Origin: Cristatella mucedo
Lineage: Eukaryota > Bryozoa > Phylactolaemata > Cristatellidae
Assembly: GCA_009760855.2 (NCBI GenBank)
Contig: WPIO01000021.1
Span: 1,210,501 to 1,274,500 of the forward strand
Length of the DNA: 64,000 nucleotides
Reading direction: 5' to 3'
Each line of letters begins with the position of its first letter. Within the stretch, counting starts at the first letter, position 1. Under the pieces are notes generated by a model, which did not search any database, was not told the DNA's origin, and worked only from the letters and a program-made list of their open reading frames with translations. A program made the position numbers and the translations under genes. This document shows, piece after piece, positions 48,144 through 59,499 of this stretch.

Positions 48144-48379
48144 TAAGCGAGACTGCAAATGATGCGGGCCGTCGTTTCTGTGCACCGATGGCGACACTGT
48201 GCCGAGGCTCGGCGACTTGCTTGGTGCTCCGCTCCGAATCGCCCTCTCCGCACTCGCTGCCCTGCCGTGCGTCCACTAGCAGTAGCTCCGTCGGCACGCC
48301 TGACCGCCGCGAGAGCTACTCGTCGCCGCCGCCGCCAATCGATTGCTTCTCGTTGGACACCATTTACGCCGAGCAATGA
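48144..48379 (+). CDS. Coding-like segment ending in stop, possible alternative Robo C-terminus
   Basis: This frame is open, GC-rich at third codon positions and serine/proline-rich (STSSSSVGTPDRRESYSSPP, then PPIDCFSLDTIYAEQ). It follows a good acceptor (ctcctacag at 48143) but ends in TGA at 48377-48379, only 70 bases before the large exon. No GT donor in the right phase joins it to 48450. It may be an alternative terminal exon giving a shorter receptor, a retained-intron form, or an exon with an unusual splice site. The frame is also open upstream to at least 48041, past a consensus donor (gtaagt at 48117). Confidence 0.35.
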
Positions 48380-48449
48380 CGGTGCCTCGTGTCGCGCCTG
48401 CACCTGGGTGCTTGCCTGACCGCGGTGGCTTCTTGGTTTCTCGCGACAG

Positions 48450-49959
48450 GACTCGCTGCTCAACGCACAGCCTCCGCTGCGCGACTCGCGGCAAGTGGCC
48501 ACTGGTCAGGCCCCGCCGCCGTCGTCCTCGTCTTCATCGACCGCACTGCCGACGCGTGCGGCGGAGCGATTCAATGTGCGCGGTGGAAGCGAATCGAGCT
48601 GCACCGACAACAACGGCCGCTCGAGCGCCGGCACGGGAAGCGAGGCCGCCCTGCCGCACGGTGGCGCTGCTGCAGCGGCCGACGACTGCTCATGCTGCAC
48701 TGGCGAATGCTACTCGCTGCGCCGCGGGCAGTCGCCTCAGCTTCCCCAGTTCGTGGAGATGCTTCCGCCGCCTCCGCAATACCCGTACTATCCCGTATCA
48801 CCTTTGGCCACGGAGTCACGTGAGAGTGGCAACACTAGCGGTGCTAGCTCGTGGCAGCTTACAGCTGCCGAGCTACTGCCATCGACGGCCGGGCAGGCTG
48901 GCCTCACGCCGACCAGCGTTGCCACACTGCTGAGGCACGTTCATCCGCCTCCTCCGCCCCTCCTTCATCAGCACTCGGCCCCTCAGATGAGTCATGCGCG
49001 AGTTTGCCAAGGCCGTGGAGGAGGCGGCATCTCCTGCAGCCACCAGCATCCGAGCGAGAGTGCTTACGCTGCAGGGAACACTGCATCTGCATACTGCCCG
49101 TACTGCTTTAACGATAGGCGAAGGACGTCTGGTGCTCTGGGAATGACAGTAGCGGAGGCGGCTGTAATGGGATGGCAATACCCACACCCGAAGAACAGTC
49201 GTTTTGATCTGTCCCGAGCGTCTCAGGGAGGCAGAGGTGGCGGCAAGTCGGACGACTCGGCCACGCTACATAGCCGCCATAGTACCGACAGTGACTTGGT
49301 CCCGGCTGCAGTCGGCGACACGATGCCATCCACACCCCACTGCCACCACCAAGCATGCTCGTGTTCTCGCAGTTTCGGCAGGAGCCACTACCATTCAGGG
49401 GCTTATTTCGACCCTTGCAGCAAGGCCGCCGCTGTCGCCGTGCAGAGGTACACAGCCGGCAGCGGTGATGACCTCGCACCACTGCGCACACGGTTCTGTC
49501 CCCACTCAGCAGCAGCGCCGATAGCCGCGCCGGTGAGATGCCGCGACTGTCTGGCGCCGTCATCGGCAGCGCTGCTGCCTTCCGGTCTGCACGGCACGGT
49601 CAGCTATCCATCGGGATTCATGGTGCCTGCAGCAGCAGCAGCCGCCGCCTCCGCAGCGCCTGGCCGCCACGGTCTGGTCCTTGCCGAGGAGGCCTCGTCG
49701 GCGGCCGAGTATGAGGAGCCTTGGGAAGACCAGCCGTGGCTGTACAATCCCTCTGCTTGGAGTGGCGTCGTCCCTCGCACCGGCCGGCCCGGTGGCGTCG
49801 CTGAACCGCTAGGCCAGGCGAGCAGCGGCAGCATCGCCAGGCCGTTTCATCCCGGTGCAGCTGCTGCACCCTCCACTTCTGCCGGTGCGGCGTCTCGCGC
49901 CTCATCAGCCACTGCTGCCGTACGTGCATCCGCCGGGCCAGGTCAGCTGACGTGCATGG
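48450..49959 (+). CDS. robo: Robo exon 18, large cytoplasmic exon with LPPPP motif
   Basis: A 1510-base exon (phase 0 to 1), about 503 codons, and the largest in the gene. It starts DSLLNAQPPLRDSRQVATGQ. At 48762-48776 it encodes LPPPP within FVEMLPPPPQYPYYP, the EVH1-binding core of the CC2 motif through which Robo recruits Ena/VASP. A second proline run (HVHPPPPPLLHQH) may correspond to CC3. The remainder is rich in Ser, Ala, Gly, His and Cys, with many short alanine runs. Third codon positions are strongly GC-rich, and no stop occurs over 1.5 kb. The acceptor is ctcgcgacag (48449), with an alternative in-phase cag at 48470. The donor is g|gtaagc. It can splice directly to exon 16 (phase 0 to 0). 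Confidence 0.88.
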
Positions 49960-50197
49960 GTAAGCTGCCATGGAAGCTGCTGCAGACCGGTGGGTAGCCG
50001 TGTTGGAACGTGGCACTGTGCTGCGCCACGCTTGTCGGGTTTCCGGGCGGTCTTGCCGAGGCGTGACTCCAGCAGCTGCTTGCTAGCTTCACTGGTAGCC
50101 ATGCTCTGGCGACACGGCTCCTACCTGCTGCTGCTCAGCTTTTAGCCTCAGGCCCGTCTGCCGTGGGTACACCACTGTCGCCCCTTTCATTTTCAAG

Positions 50198-50341
50198 GGC
50201 CCCACAGCGACCAGGATGACGAGGTTGCTGCCGCGATGGCCTGCATCAAGCCGTCGGCTGGCGACAAGGTGGCCGCAGAAGACAGCCTGGACTCGTCGTC
50301 TTTGTCAGATGAGGGGGAGAGCAGGCTGTTCACAAACGAAG
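50198..50341 (+). CDS. robo: Robo exon 19, acidic serine-rich cytoplasmic segment
   Basis: A 144-base phase 1-1 exon: PHSDQDDEVAAAMACIKPS, AGDKVAAEDSLDSSSLSDEG and ESRLFTNEG. The SLDSSSLSDEGESRLFT stretch resembles the SVSSSDGSFFTDADF region near the ROBO C-terminal third. The acceptor is cattttcaag (50197) and the donor g|gtgagc. Confidence 0.85.
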
Positions 50342-50576
50342 GTGAGCCGCATGTAACTCGTCTGAGACGGCACGAGAAGGCTCATTCGGCTGCGCTTCCT
50401 GGGTCTTCCGCATATCACTTGTGAGTCTACCCCACTCTCAAACGATTTGAAGGTGCACCACAGCAACAGCCAAGCTGTCCGTGTATCATGAAGTGACACC
50501 ACCGAGTGTGCAAGTAAATGCGGTCGAGTTAAATGCAGCCAGATTTGTAATCATTGCTAGGTCGCAAGGGCCATGA

Positions 50577-50698
50577 AAGAGCCTTTCCTGCTGCCCAATG
50601 ATATATGTGTGTGTTTGTGTGCGTGTATGTCTGTGCGTGTATGTCTGTGCGTGTGTGTGTTTGTGTGTGTGTGTGCGCGTGTGTGCACGCATGTGTAT

Positions 50699-50783
<85 letters not shown>

Positions 50784-50811
50784 CTTTCCTGCTGCCCAGT
50801 GATATATGTGT

Positions 50812-50870
<59 letters not shown>

Positions 50871-50945
50871 TGTGTGTGTGTGTGTGTCTGTGTCTGTGTG
50901 TGTGTATATAGGTATAGAGAGAAAGAGAGAGAGAGAGAGAGTGCG
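50577..50945. repeat. Duplicated (TG)n-(GA)n composite array
   Basis: The anchor ctttcctgctgccca(a/g)tgatatatgtgt occurs at 50581 and again at 50785. Each is followed by TG-rich and then GA-rich arrays, indicating a tandem duplication of a roughly 205-bp unit. It lies in intron 19, with GA on the sense strand. Confidence 0.92.
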
Positions 50946-51754
50946 AGGGGGTGCCAAATATCTCATGATAAGATGCCTAAAGCATGGAACTAAGAGCAGC
51001 CTCTTCGAGCATGAGTTGGCAAGTAGAAAGAATCCCAATTAGCAACCAAGCATGCTCTAGCAGTTGAGGTCCAAAGCCAACGAACGTGTAAGGAATAGTA
51101 GCATGGCCTGCTTTTCTTGCATCGTCAGCCTTTACTAACCAATTTGTTGCCTAGCTTTACCACTGACTCAGACATTGTGTTCTATTGAGCTGAGTTTCCA
51201 TGTGCATCATGGGCTCAGCCATTGTTAGATGCCATGCCATTCATTTGACATCTGAAAACTTCAAAAATGGAAGTGCTAATTAGAATTGCCCTGGAGCTCG
51301 TTTAATGTAATCAGAAACGTTCGGAAATTTTAAGTCATTAGCAGAGGTTGTGCAGCCTTTGAAGCATTGGCATGTACATAATGTACAAACCGGAAGTGGA
51401 AAGAGGTTTAGGGTTTGCAACAGGGAATGGCACTAGCCGCAAAGGCGAGCTGCTGCAGACGACTAGGCATTGTTTGCAGTGCACAACTATTACGAGCCAA
51501 CTCCTTAACTTCTGTGCTTGCTTAGCGCTTGGTCTTGGTCTTGGACAAGCACCTGTCGCATCGGCTGTGCACTGTGATGCGATGTACTAGATGATGATAC
51601 TCTCCTTCATTTTCTTTGCTCGAATTCCTGAATGCCTTTTGCCCGAAGAGCAAGCGCTGTTTCTGAAGCTTTTTCTTGCCTCCCCATTGTGTCTGCACAT
51701 GATTTTAGCTGGACACTTGTTGGCAATAAACTATCTCGACTTTAGCTTTTGCAG

Positions 51755-52024
51755 TGCACCCGGATCGTCGGCAGCAGCAGCAGTCTAAGGCTGCTAAAGT
51801 TGATGGCGGCTCACCGAGCAAGAGGCAAGCCTCGAGCAAACCGCCAGCTGTACGGCACGGCCGCCGCAGGACCGCTGTGAACGGCAGTGCCACCGGAAAC
51901 GGCGGAGGCTACAGCACCGACAGCAGCTTTGTGTTTGTTCCGCTTCCGCGCCGGCCGTATCCCAAGTCAGCCAGGCGACGACAGATGCAGCAGCAGCAGC
52001 ATCACCATTATCGCAGACACAACA
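51755..52024 (+). CDS. robo: Robo exon 20, basic glutamine- and histidine-rich segment
   Basis: A 270-base phase 1-1 exon. It encodes a basic region (HPDRRQQQQSKAAKV, SPSKRQASSKPPAVRHGRRR), then GGGYSTDSSFVFVPLPRRPY and QMQQQQHHHYRRHN. Vertebrate ROBO tails have a comparable STDSN segment. Glutamine runs are CAG-encoded. The acceptor is cttttgcag (51754) and the donor a|gtaagc. A 200-bp polypyrimidine tract follows in the intron. Confidence 0.85.
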
Positions 52025-52189
52025 GTAAGCAGCCGCTGGCTTTTTAGTCGCCGCTAGGCAGCTTGCTCTAGACCGCATGTGCATCGCCCCCTTCCCAGGT
52101 CAAAGCTGCACTGTGTCGATCAGGCACCTGACGCGCCTGGCCGTGAGCTTGACGATCGAGCGTGTGCTACATACACCCTTGGTTGCATG

Positions 52190-52375
52190 TGCCCTCCTCC
52201 TCCCCCTCCTCCTCGCCCTCTCTCCCTACTGGGCTTCCTTCATCCTCGCTCTCTTCCTCCTCTTCTTACTCCCTCTTCCTCCCTTTGCTTACTTCCCTCC
52301 TACTTCTTGTCCTCCTTCTCTTTATCGTCCCTCTCTCCTCCTACCCTCCTCCTCCTCCCTACAGCCCTTCTCCGG
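52190..52375. repeat. Long polypyrimidine tract
   Basis: About 185 bases of CT- and CCT-rich sequence with few purines, in intron 20 shortly after exon 20. The open frames across it are compositional artefacts. Confidence 0.85.
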
Positions 52376-52639
52376 ATGCGCGAGATGGCAGACTGCCTTG
52401 CTTCACTTTTCTTTAGGGTCAAGATGCCCCCTCATGACCTATGGCATTCCCCTAGCCCCCCTCGGAGGTAGTGTGCACTTGCTTGCCGTTGACATGTGCA
52501 GCCTTCTTGTCGTGTCGGCATGTAATGAAATGGCAAGCTTTGGTGAGCAGTGGCTACCATGCCTGTCAGTCGACCACCCAATTAACCTGCTGCAGCAGGT
52601 AGATGGCGCCGTCCTCTCCCCACCCACCCACCCACCCCT

Positions 52640-53459
52640 TCCTGTCTGATTGAGCTCAAATTGAATGACGATAAAACCGACTTGCTAGTTCTGGGCAAAT
52701 CAAGTATTACTCAGAAATTTGAAAGCCTACAACTCAAAATGGCCTAGGCCAGCATATCTCCTGTGGCATCTGGACGTAGTCTAGGTGTCATCATCCAAAG
52801 TGACCTTACCCTAGACGACCACATCAGCTCCACTGTCAAGTCCGGCTACTTTCAGCTACGTAGAATTTCAAAATTTCAGGCCTGCTTAGACACGGATATC
52901 ACATTCATGTTCTTCCAAGCATTTCTGATATCCCATTTCTGCTTATGTAACTCAGTACTTCTAGCACAGGTCGTCTGGCCTATGCAATAAGGTGATTACA
53001 GTTGGTGAAAAACTCTGCAGTTAGGCTTGTCTTTTGTGAACGTTGCAGTTGCCACATAACTTTTCACCGACCTGCACTGGCTCCCTGTCAAGCAGCATAC
53101 TTACTTCAAGGATTTGTCACTCACTTCCAGGTCCCTTCATCCTCTTGCTCCAGCCTACCTATCAGAACTACCACCCCTCATCAGGCCAGGCATCGTACCA
53201 GCCACTTGGCTGACTCGAGTCGTTTTAGCTTTGCCTCGAACCAGCCTCAAATTCTTCGGAGACTAAGCCTATAGTTGGTATGCTTCTAAAGCCTGGAACT
53301 TACTTCAGACTGACGTCACGACATCCCCTGACTTGATGACATTTAGAAAGAAGCGAAAAACATGCCTGTTCCTCACAGCATTTGCTAGGTCCCTATGAAT
53401 CATCCTTTGTGTGCTCATGCGTGCTGACACAGTACATGTTGTCACCAATTACACACATA
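52640..53459 (+). mobile_element. LINE family A, reverse transcriptase C-terminal half
   Basis: Decayed frames read ELKLNDDKTDLLVLGKSS, ASGRSLGVIIQSDLTLDDHI, DLHWLPVKQ, LAPAYLSELPPLI and YASKAWNLLQTD. These are the post-catalytic, thumb and C-terminal signatures of L2/CR1-type ORF2. The copy is interrupted at 53459 by a Tc1 element and resumes at 54975. Confidence 0.85.
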
Positions 53460-54974
53460 CACCGCCCTCCAAAAGTTTCTATGCACGTGGTCCATCTATC
53501 TGAGTTCGGTTGTTGCTAGTGTCATTATTCGAGTAAGTCATTATGCCACACCAATTATTAAATTGGCAATCTGTCAATATAATTTTGCACTAAGTTGCAG
53601 TTTTCTACATTTGGCTTAGTAAATATCTGCATTCGTCAGCACCTGAGTCAGTAGTTCCCTGGGCATGTGTGGTCAAGTGACCACCCCCCTCTCTTGGGTT
53701 CCACCCAGCAGAACCTATTTCTCGCCCATTTCTTCACCGACGACGCTTCGGTCATTGATCTGCTAAGGTACCCGGATGTCTCATTGACCTGTTGAGGTTA
53801 GCCCCTGCCTTAGTGATGATCCGTAGGCGACCAGGACATGCCACCATTTGCACACCTTTCTGAGGGTACAAGAGCGGTTTTGACGTCACTGCACAGAGGT
53901 GGCCATTAAAACCTAGAAATCGCAAGGCGGCTGAAGATCTCCGAGGGACTGTTAGGAACATTTTTAGGAAATATCTGGACTGTGGTAGCACAGATACAGT
54001 GCCGCGATCGGGTCGCCCTTGAGTAATTTCTCCCTTGTTCTGAAGGACAAGTCTGCCACAGCTAAAATGCAGTGCCACAGTCTTTGCCAAGCAAACGGAA
54101 CGGCCAAAACATCATGAGTAGACGGCTTAAGGAACAAGGACTGAATGCCCAGGTGGCCAAGTGTAAGCAATTGTTGACTGTGCAGCGCAAAGAAAGCAAG
54201 GTTGGATTTTGCTTGCCGATCATAGCATTGAGCAGCTTTACATTGGAGCAGGGTGCTATGGATTGATGAGTCCAAATGCAATCTCTTTGGCTGCATCGAG
54301 AGAAGAAAGTACGTTCGCTTGCGAATGAGTGAAGCATACATGTACGTTTGTCTGAAAAGACCTCAAGACTTGGTGTTGAAAGTTTAATGGTATGGGGTTG
54401 CTTCTCAACATCCGGTGATAGGCGTCTGCAGAGGATTTAAGGGATCGTGAATCAAAATGTCTACGTTGACATTGTACAGAATGGCCTGCTATCTGCTTGT
54501 CCTCTTCACAGGCTCTATTTCTGTTGGCAGCCTGACTACGATCAGATGCACACTGCTGCGGCTGGTAATAGTTCTTCACGAACTCTGCCGACTATTGCAT
54601 TGAGGCAATTTTGATAATGCAATGGCCAAGCCAAAGCCCGGCTTTGAATCTAATAGAACACTTGTGGGACGAAATCGAACCAGCTTTAAGGTGTAGAGTT
54701 CTTTGGAATGAAACCCGGAGAGTTGTATTAGGTTTTGAAGGATTGCTTGGCGTCAATTCCTCCAGAAACGTGGTGGAAGCGATTGGGTGAAGTTATCAAA
54801 AAACATGGTGCCTCGACAAGTTATTGATTGTATTCTATAAATTGCATATAATTACACAGTTCTTAGCTTTTCTGCATAATAAAAACTGTTGCGGAGTTAG
54901 ATGCAATCTTAATATTGTGCTTAAAGTAAAATAGTGTGCTGGTAGCAGGTGCATACAACTTTTGGAGGGCAGTG
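53460..54974 (+). mobile_element. Tc1/mariner transposon, nearly full-length, decayed
   Basis: 1515 bases with terminal inverted repeats of about 27 bp (cac(c/t)gccctccaaaagtt and tatgcac) flanked by TA on both sides. The + strand transposase relic reads, in order, LSEGTRAVLTSLHRGG (first helix-turn-helix), MSRRLKEQGLNAQVAKCKQL (second), HWSRVLWIDESKCNLFG (first catalytic Asp in WIDES), and PALNLIEHLWDEIEPA (third catalytic region). The second catalytic block is badly degraded and several stops and frameshifts are present. Not functional. Confidence 0.9.
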
Positions 54975-55095
54975 TACCAGAGAGGCAAGAGGCAGGCACC
55001 TTACAGCATATTTGATGTGCCTATAGAGAAATTAAGTTCTCTTAGGGTGCTATGTGCACTGTCATATTATTATTATTATTATTATTATTGCTAAG
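54975..55095 (+). mobile_element. LINE family A tail, distal part of interrupted copy
   Basis: tgtgcctatagagaaattaa, ttctcttagggtgctatgtg and (ATT)n continue the LINE of 52640-53459 after the Tc1 insertion. The tail ends 22 bases before the last robo exon. Confidence 0.75.
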
Positions 55096-55112
55096 CTATC
55101 TGTGCATTGTAG

Positions 55113-55210
55113 GGCCATCCACTGCCCGTCTACAGAGCAGCAAGCTGGCAGCCGGTGCTGACGACAATGATGATGAAGAGGAAGAAGAAGATGCCACCGA
55201 TCGCGTCTGA
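55113..55210 (+). CDS. robo: Robo exon 21, acidic C-terminus and stop
   Basis: The last coding exon (phase 1 in): PSTARLQSSKLAAGADDNDD followed by EEEEEDATDRV and TGA at 55208-55210. A short acidic C-terminus also ends vertebrate ROBO1 (GEDNNEELEETES). The acceptor is gcattgtag at 55112, only 22 bases after the (ATT)n tail of a LINE. With this exon the chained frame totals exactly 1805 codons including the stop. Confidence 0.82.
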
Positions 55211-55362
55211 GCCAGAGCCAGCTGGTGGCGCCACGCCTCATTCTCTGGCCCTGCTCCCTAGGTGCCGAGCAGCTGAGAACTGCAGTGCCCTGGGCCGATC
55301 GCTTTCGACCGTCTCCTACCTATCCTCACTCCGTGGCACTCTCACTCAATCGTACCCTTCCT

Positions 55363-55444
<82 letters not shown>

Positions 55445-57120
55445 TAGGGAAGCACCTTTTGTCACTCTCCCTTATGTTGATGTACTGTGTACTGTGTATT
55501 CATACTCAGACAAGTACGACAAGTATTGTTGCCGTACTGTCGCGGCACCCTGCGTGCTTCCTTTTGATGTCGAACGAGCTGCTGGCTATTTGGTTAGTCT
55601 CCATAACAATGGCCGTTTGCTGAAGCTCGCCTCTGCTGCTGCTCGTGGTGCTCCTGGTGCTGTTAGACTCGGATCGTGTGGCGACGCTGCTGCTTCGGCG
55701 GCCCTAGGTGCTGCTCAGCACTGCCCTCGCATCTCGAGTTGGGTCAGTCTGCCTCGTGGCCGCACCGATGCCCCGGCGCAGCCTGCTTCCGTACAGTGGA
55801 AGCAGTGCCAGCATAGCAGAGCGGCTCTGAGCCCTGCCACTGACTTCTCTCCTCTGCCTCATCCGACCACTTGCCTGTGCTAGCTGACCGGCCAACCTGC
55901 TGCGATGTGCACCAGTTGAGTTCCTTGAGTGGTCTTCTCACACAAGTGGCATTGACAAATGCCAAGTCGGTCGATGTTGCCGACGATAAATAGGCTTGAT
56001 AGGATGCTTCATGTTACAGCATTAATTACCAGGTGCCCTCGCTGGTGCCGACGGCTGCATGTCGTGACAGCAGCACGAAGTCCTGTACAAAAATGTTTAC
56101 TAAGTTAAAATATATTGTTTTATCATTGGCAGCATCGCCTGCCTAGCATAACTCACACGGCTTGCACCACTTCCCTGCCCTGCAGACTCGTAGCATCAAA
56201 GGACTAACTGTAGACCGCGGCAATTTGCATCCATCTTGGTCACACATTGCTTCCGATTTCGCCCAACTCAAAGCAGCGTTTCGTGTTTCATTAGAGCAAT
56301 CAAGTATGACATAGCGTGTCTTACCAACTGCCACTGTATGAACAAATATACACATTTGTACAATATACATGTATATTTATGCATGTACACCATGTACAAG
56401 TAGATATGTACAGGTGAGCCAGTCTTAGTGACTATTCTGTCTATACAAAAAACTGATAAGACTGGTGCGGTTCTCTTATGTGTAAATGCATCAATTCTCA
56501 TATTGCATACACATATGGTTCAGATCCTATATTTCGCTATAAAAGTCAAGTAAATGTGCTTTTACAGCCTCATTCTCTTAAAGCATGAGGCATGAGAAGG
56601 TCGGCGGCCTCACGAAAAAGCAGGAAGCGAAAGCTAGTAAATTTAGCTCAGAATCACCTGCCTACATTTGGAATTAGAACCTATTAATTCGCCTCGCATA
56701 CGTTGCTGTTCGATACGTGCGTTACACGCTTGTTTTACGACAAAAAGAAATTTCTACCAGCAGCCGTCCTTAGACTATCCTCATTCGTGTCTGCAAAGTG
56801 TTGTCCCTAGTGAACCAAACTTAAAATCGTTATTTGAGGTGAGACAGTGTTCCAAACTGGTACTAATACTGGTGAGCGAAATAGCCCCTACCGGTCGCGA
56901 TCAGGGTACTCCAGCCCTGCCCTCTGAGAGCAGAAGACGGTGGGAGTATCGATCGCTCGATTGGCTGAGAGCTGGCTCGTCATTTCCAGTCTAGGGCAAA
57001 TTTGAGAACTCCCAGTCAGAAGGGGGCCGTTATGAATTATCAAATTGTGTACAGGCACACACTTTGTATAACTAGCATAACATTCCCCTATATACACTAG
57101 TGCATCTGCAAGGAAGATGC
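55211..57120 (+). other. Presumed robo 3' UTR and flank
   Basis: This sequence follows the stop codon. A (CT)n array sits at 55366-55441, about 155 bases after the stop. I see no canonical AATAAA signal up to about 56600, so the polyadenylation site is not placed. No other gene is recognisable in this stretch. Confidence 0.35.
55366..55441. repeat. (CT)n microsatellite after the stop codon
   Basis: Pure CT run, probably within the 3' UTR. Confidence 0.97.
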
Positions 57121-57124
57121 CTGT

Positions 57125-57500
57125 AATGCAACGTATCGCCGTCTATAACTCCACAAAGCCACAAAGAATAAGTGTTATACACGAGAGTTTTCTACTGCTC
57201 AAGCAAGGCCACAGCTGATTTTGGCCACGGCAGCCAGCAGACATCTCATGCAGCAAAGAGAAAGGGATGAGCATAGCTAAGTCAGCTGGACATTCGACAA
57301 AGTGAGTAGACTGGAAGTAGCAGCTCGGGAAGGCATGAGAGAATATGCCACAGTTGGCAGCAGGATCGAAGACATTGCATAATAGTTACGGAAGTACGTT
57401 CCTCACTCTGGGACCAACCTGCAGGAGCAAAAGCTTCCATATTCTCAAGTCTTTAAGCTAAGCAGCAATGGAACAGTGAAACGGCAGCCCGAGCTAAACC
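57125..57500 (-). mobile_element. LINE family B 3' end
   Basis: cgccgtctataactccacaa, cagctcgggaaggcatgag and the following bases align with 59500-59850 on the - strand. Confidence 0.65.
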
Positions 57501-57519
57501 AGCCAGACTGTGGCCAATA

Positions 57520-58480
57520 ATCAGCACTCGAGGTTAGTGAATTGTAATGACTTAGTACCGATAATCTGCCGCCGAGGCCGATGAGGCCATAAAAGCCGGT
57601 GCCACGAGATGGGCAGTGTTGTTTCCGGACTCGGCATTGGCATTTGATCTAAAAGCAACGGAGCTGTTGGTCGGGGAACTTCGTGGCTATTGTTGAACGC
57701 CTGCGACCCTCTGCTACTGTCAAATGGACTTGTCTCCGTTATGTATACAGACTTGTGATGCTAAAGTATGAGCACTCTTCATCGCTGCCTCGTTTCTGCT
57801 ACTGTCGGTGGACTAGCTTGCATTGATGCAGCAGCCACAGGTCGCTAGCCGTTCTACAAGGTCCAGGCGTCACTAGAATTCGTCGTGCGTCGGCTGAGAG
57901 ACCGGCACCGTTACAGCACCACTGCTTTAGTTGCTGCCTAGTTATGGCTGGGCGTGGAAGCTACACAGTATGTATCTATCAGCAGCTCACCAGTCATCCG
58001 TACCTGCAGGGCGAGGTGGCTGGAGCCGGATGTTTTCAGCAACCCACGAGCAAGCTCAGAAATAATGTACATTCGGCAGACAATGCCTACCTATAATACC
58101 TAGCCTGAGGCCTGCTCTTCGGCAGCTTTCCCTGTCGCAGCAAATCATTGGAGCACATTTAAGTGGACAGGTTTTTCAAGAATCGGAGTTTCGGCGACAT
58201 TTAAGCTGCTGCTGCTGACAAGCAACACCTGGCTTTCGAGCCCTAAGTGAGTTTGTATCGGTCATCGGCCGTTCAACATGCGTCATCGTACAGCCGAAGC
58301 TGCCACTGTCATCATTCCAGCTCTCTCAGCCTGCAACCGGACGCATCAATCAACTAGCCGGCTGAGCTGATGGCAAGCGATTGTTGGCCTCAGCCCTACC
58401 TCTCCTAGCTTGGGCATTATCTGGCTGATACACTTGACTGTCGACTGCTTGTAAACTCTCTTCTCTCCTGCTGTCCGGGC
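57520..58480. other. No recognisable gene
   Basis: No long open frame or known repeat was recognised. Confidence 0.35.
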
Positions 58481-58490
58481 TGCTCTTTAC

Positions 58491-58519
58491 CCCCCCCCCT
58501 CTCTCTCTCTCTCTCTCCC

Positions 58520-58554
<35 letters not shown>

Positions 58555-58555
58555 T
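58491..58555. repeat. (CT)n / (CTGT)n microsatellite
   Basis: CT run, then ctgtctgtctgtctgt, then CT. Confidence 0.95.
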
Positions 58556-58559
58556 CCGC

Positions 58560-59499
58560 TCAAACTCTCACTCTCTGTATCAAGTCGTTGGCATTAAATC
58601 ATGATACTCACCTGGCTCGCTGAGTTATCCATCCGACTTCATTCCCAACAAGTGTCAGGTGGTGTTGACCGGAATATCAGCTAGCTAAACTCTGGACCCA
58701 CAAGCCAGGTTATGTGCTTGTGTACAGCTGCTGCACCTGCCTTGGCTAATGACTAGCGAAACGTATGCCTCGTTTCTAGGAAATCGGTCGTTGCTCCACT
58801 GGCTGAAGCCAAAATTGTATTATTTTCTTACAGGAGACACGTGTTTGCCCCTATTCTTGTAGGCTTTCTGAGCAGTTTGCGTTATACCAATATATCAACC
58901 AAGCTACTCATATCCTAATCTTGATTGAGTGGTCTGAAGACTTTAGCAGCAATTTGTGTTCACATTCGATCACTTTAAATACACTGTACTTTTCCGAAGC
59001 TTCGACTACCCTGCTGCTAACGTATTTCAATGACACCTTATGGCTATAGCATATTCTGGTATCTAGTCAATCCGTGGGAACCGAGTGCGAGAAACAGCTG
59101 CCATTTAGCAATTGGCGTATTTTTTCGTTTCACGATCCATGGAAAGTTTATTTGTTGAACTCACGAGTTCATAACACTAGGGAAAACGGCATTCAGAGAT
59201 ATGACTCATCACAACTGTGGTCTACGACCTCCCTCGCCCACTGCACTGCCACGATCGAAGATGCAAATCGATCATTTTTTCTAATGCCAATACCAGCTAT
59301 AGCTGCTGTTGACCATCGATGCTTCTTTAATTTCTTAGCTCTGTCTTCCATCTTAGGGTGTCTTCAGCAGATCCGAAAGCAGGTGCACGAGGTATATGTC
59401 GCCGTGAGAACCAAACCATTGTTTGCCAGGATTCCTTCGAAAATTCACTCGCCGATTGATGGGGGAACGCCACAATTTGAGAATATTCTGGCAGGGTTG
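58560..59499. other. No recognised gene; open frame of unknown nature
   Basis: A 150-codon open frame on the + strand (59074-59526) has no domain I recognise, has a GTG rather than ATG at its left edge, and overlaps the start of a LINE copy. I see no other support for coding. Confidence 0.3.

Larger units (their letters stand above)
42442..48449 (+). other. Robo interval between exons 16 and 18
   Basis: Direct splicing of exon 16 to 18 keeps frame (phase 0 to 0), so this may be one 6-kb intron. It contains a GC-rich coding-like stretch at about 43025-43145 (ELESFEQLDVDDPSDATLLL) without a usable donor, a purine-rich block at 43225-43420, a SINE, a Tc1 relic, LINE pieces and the 48144-48379 segment. 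Extra or alternative exons are possible. Confidence 0.45.

Noticed and set aside
48495-48933. Arginine-rich open frames in the other two forward frames and on the - strand across exon 18
   Set aside because: These are shadows of a GC-rich, third-position-biased exon. Composition explains them.
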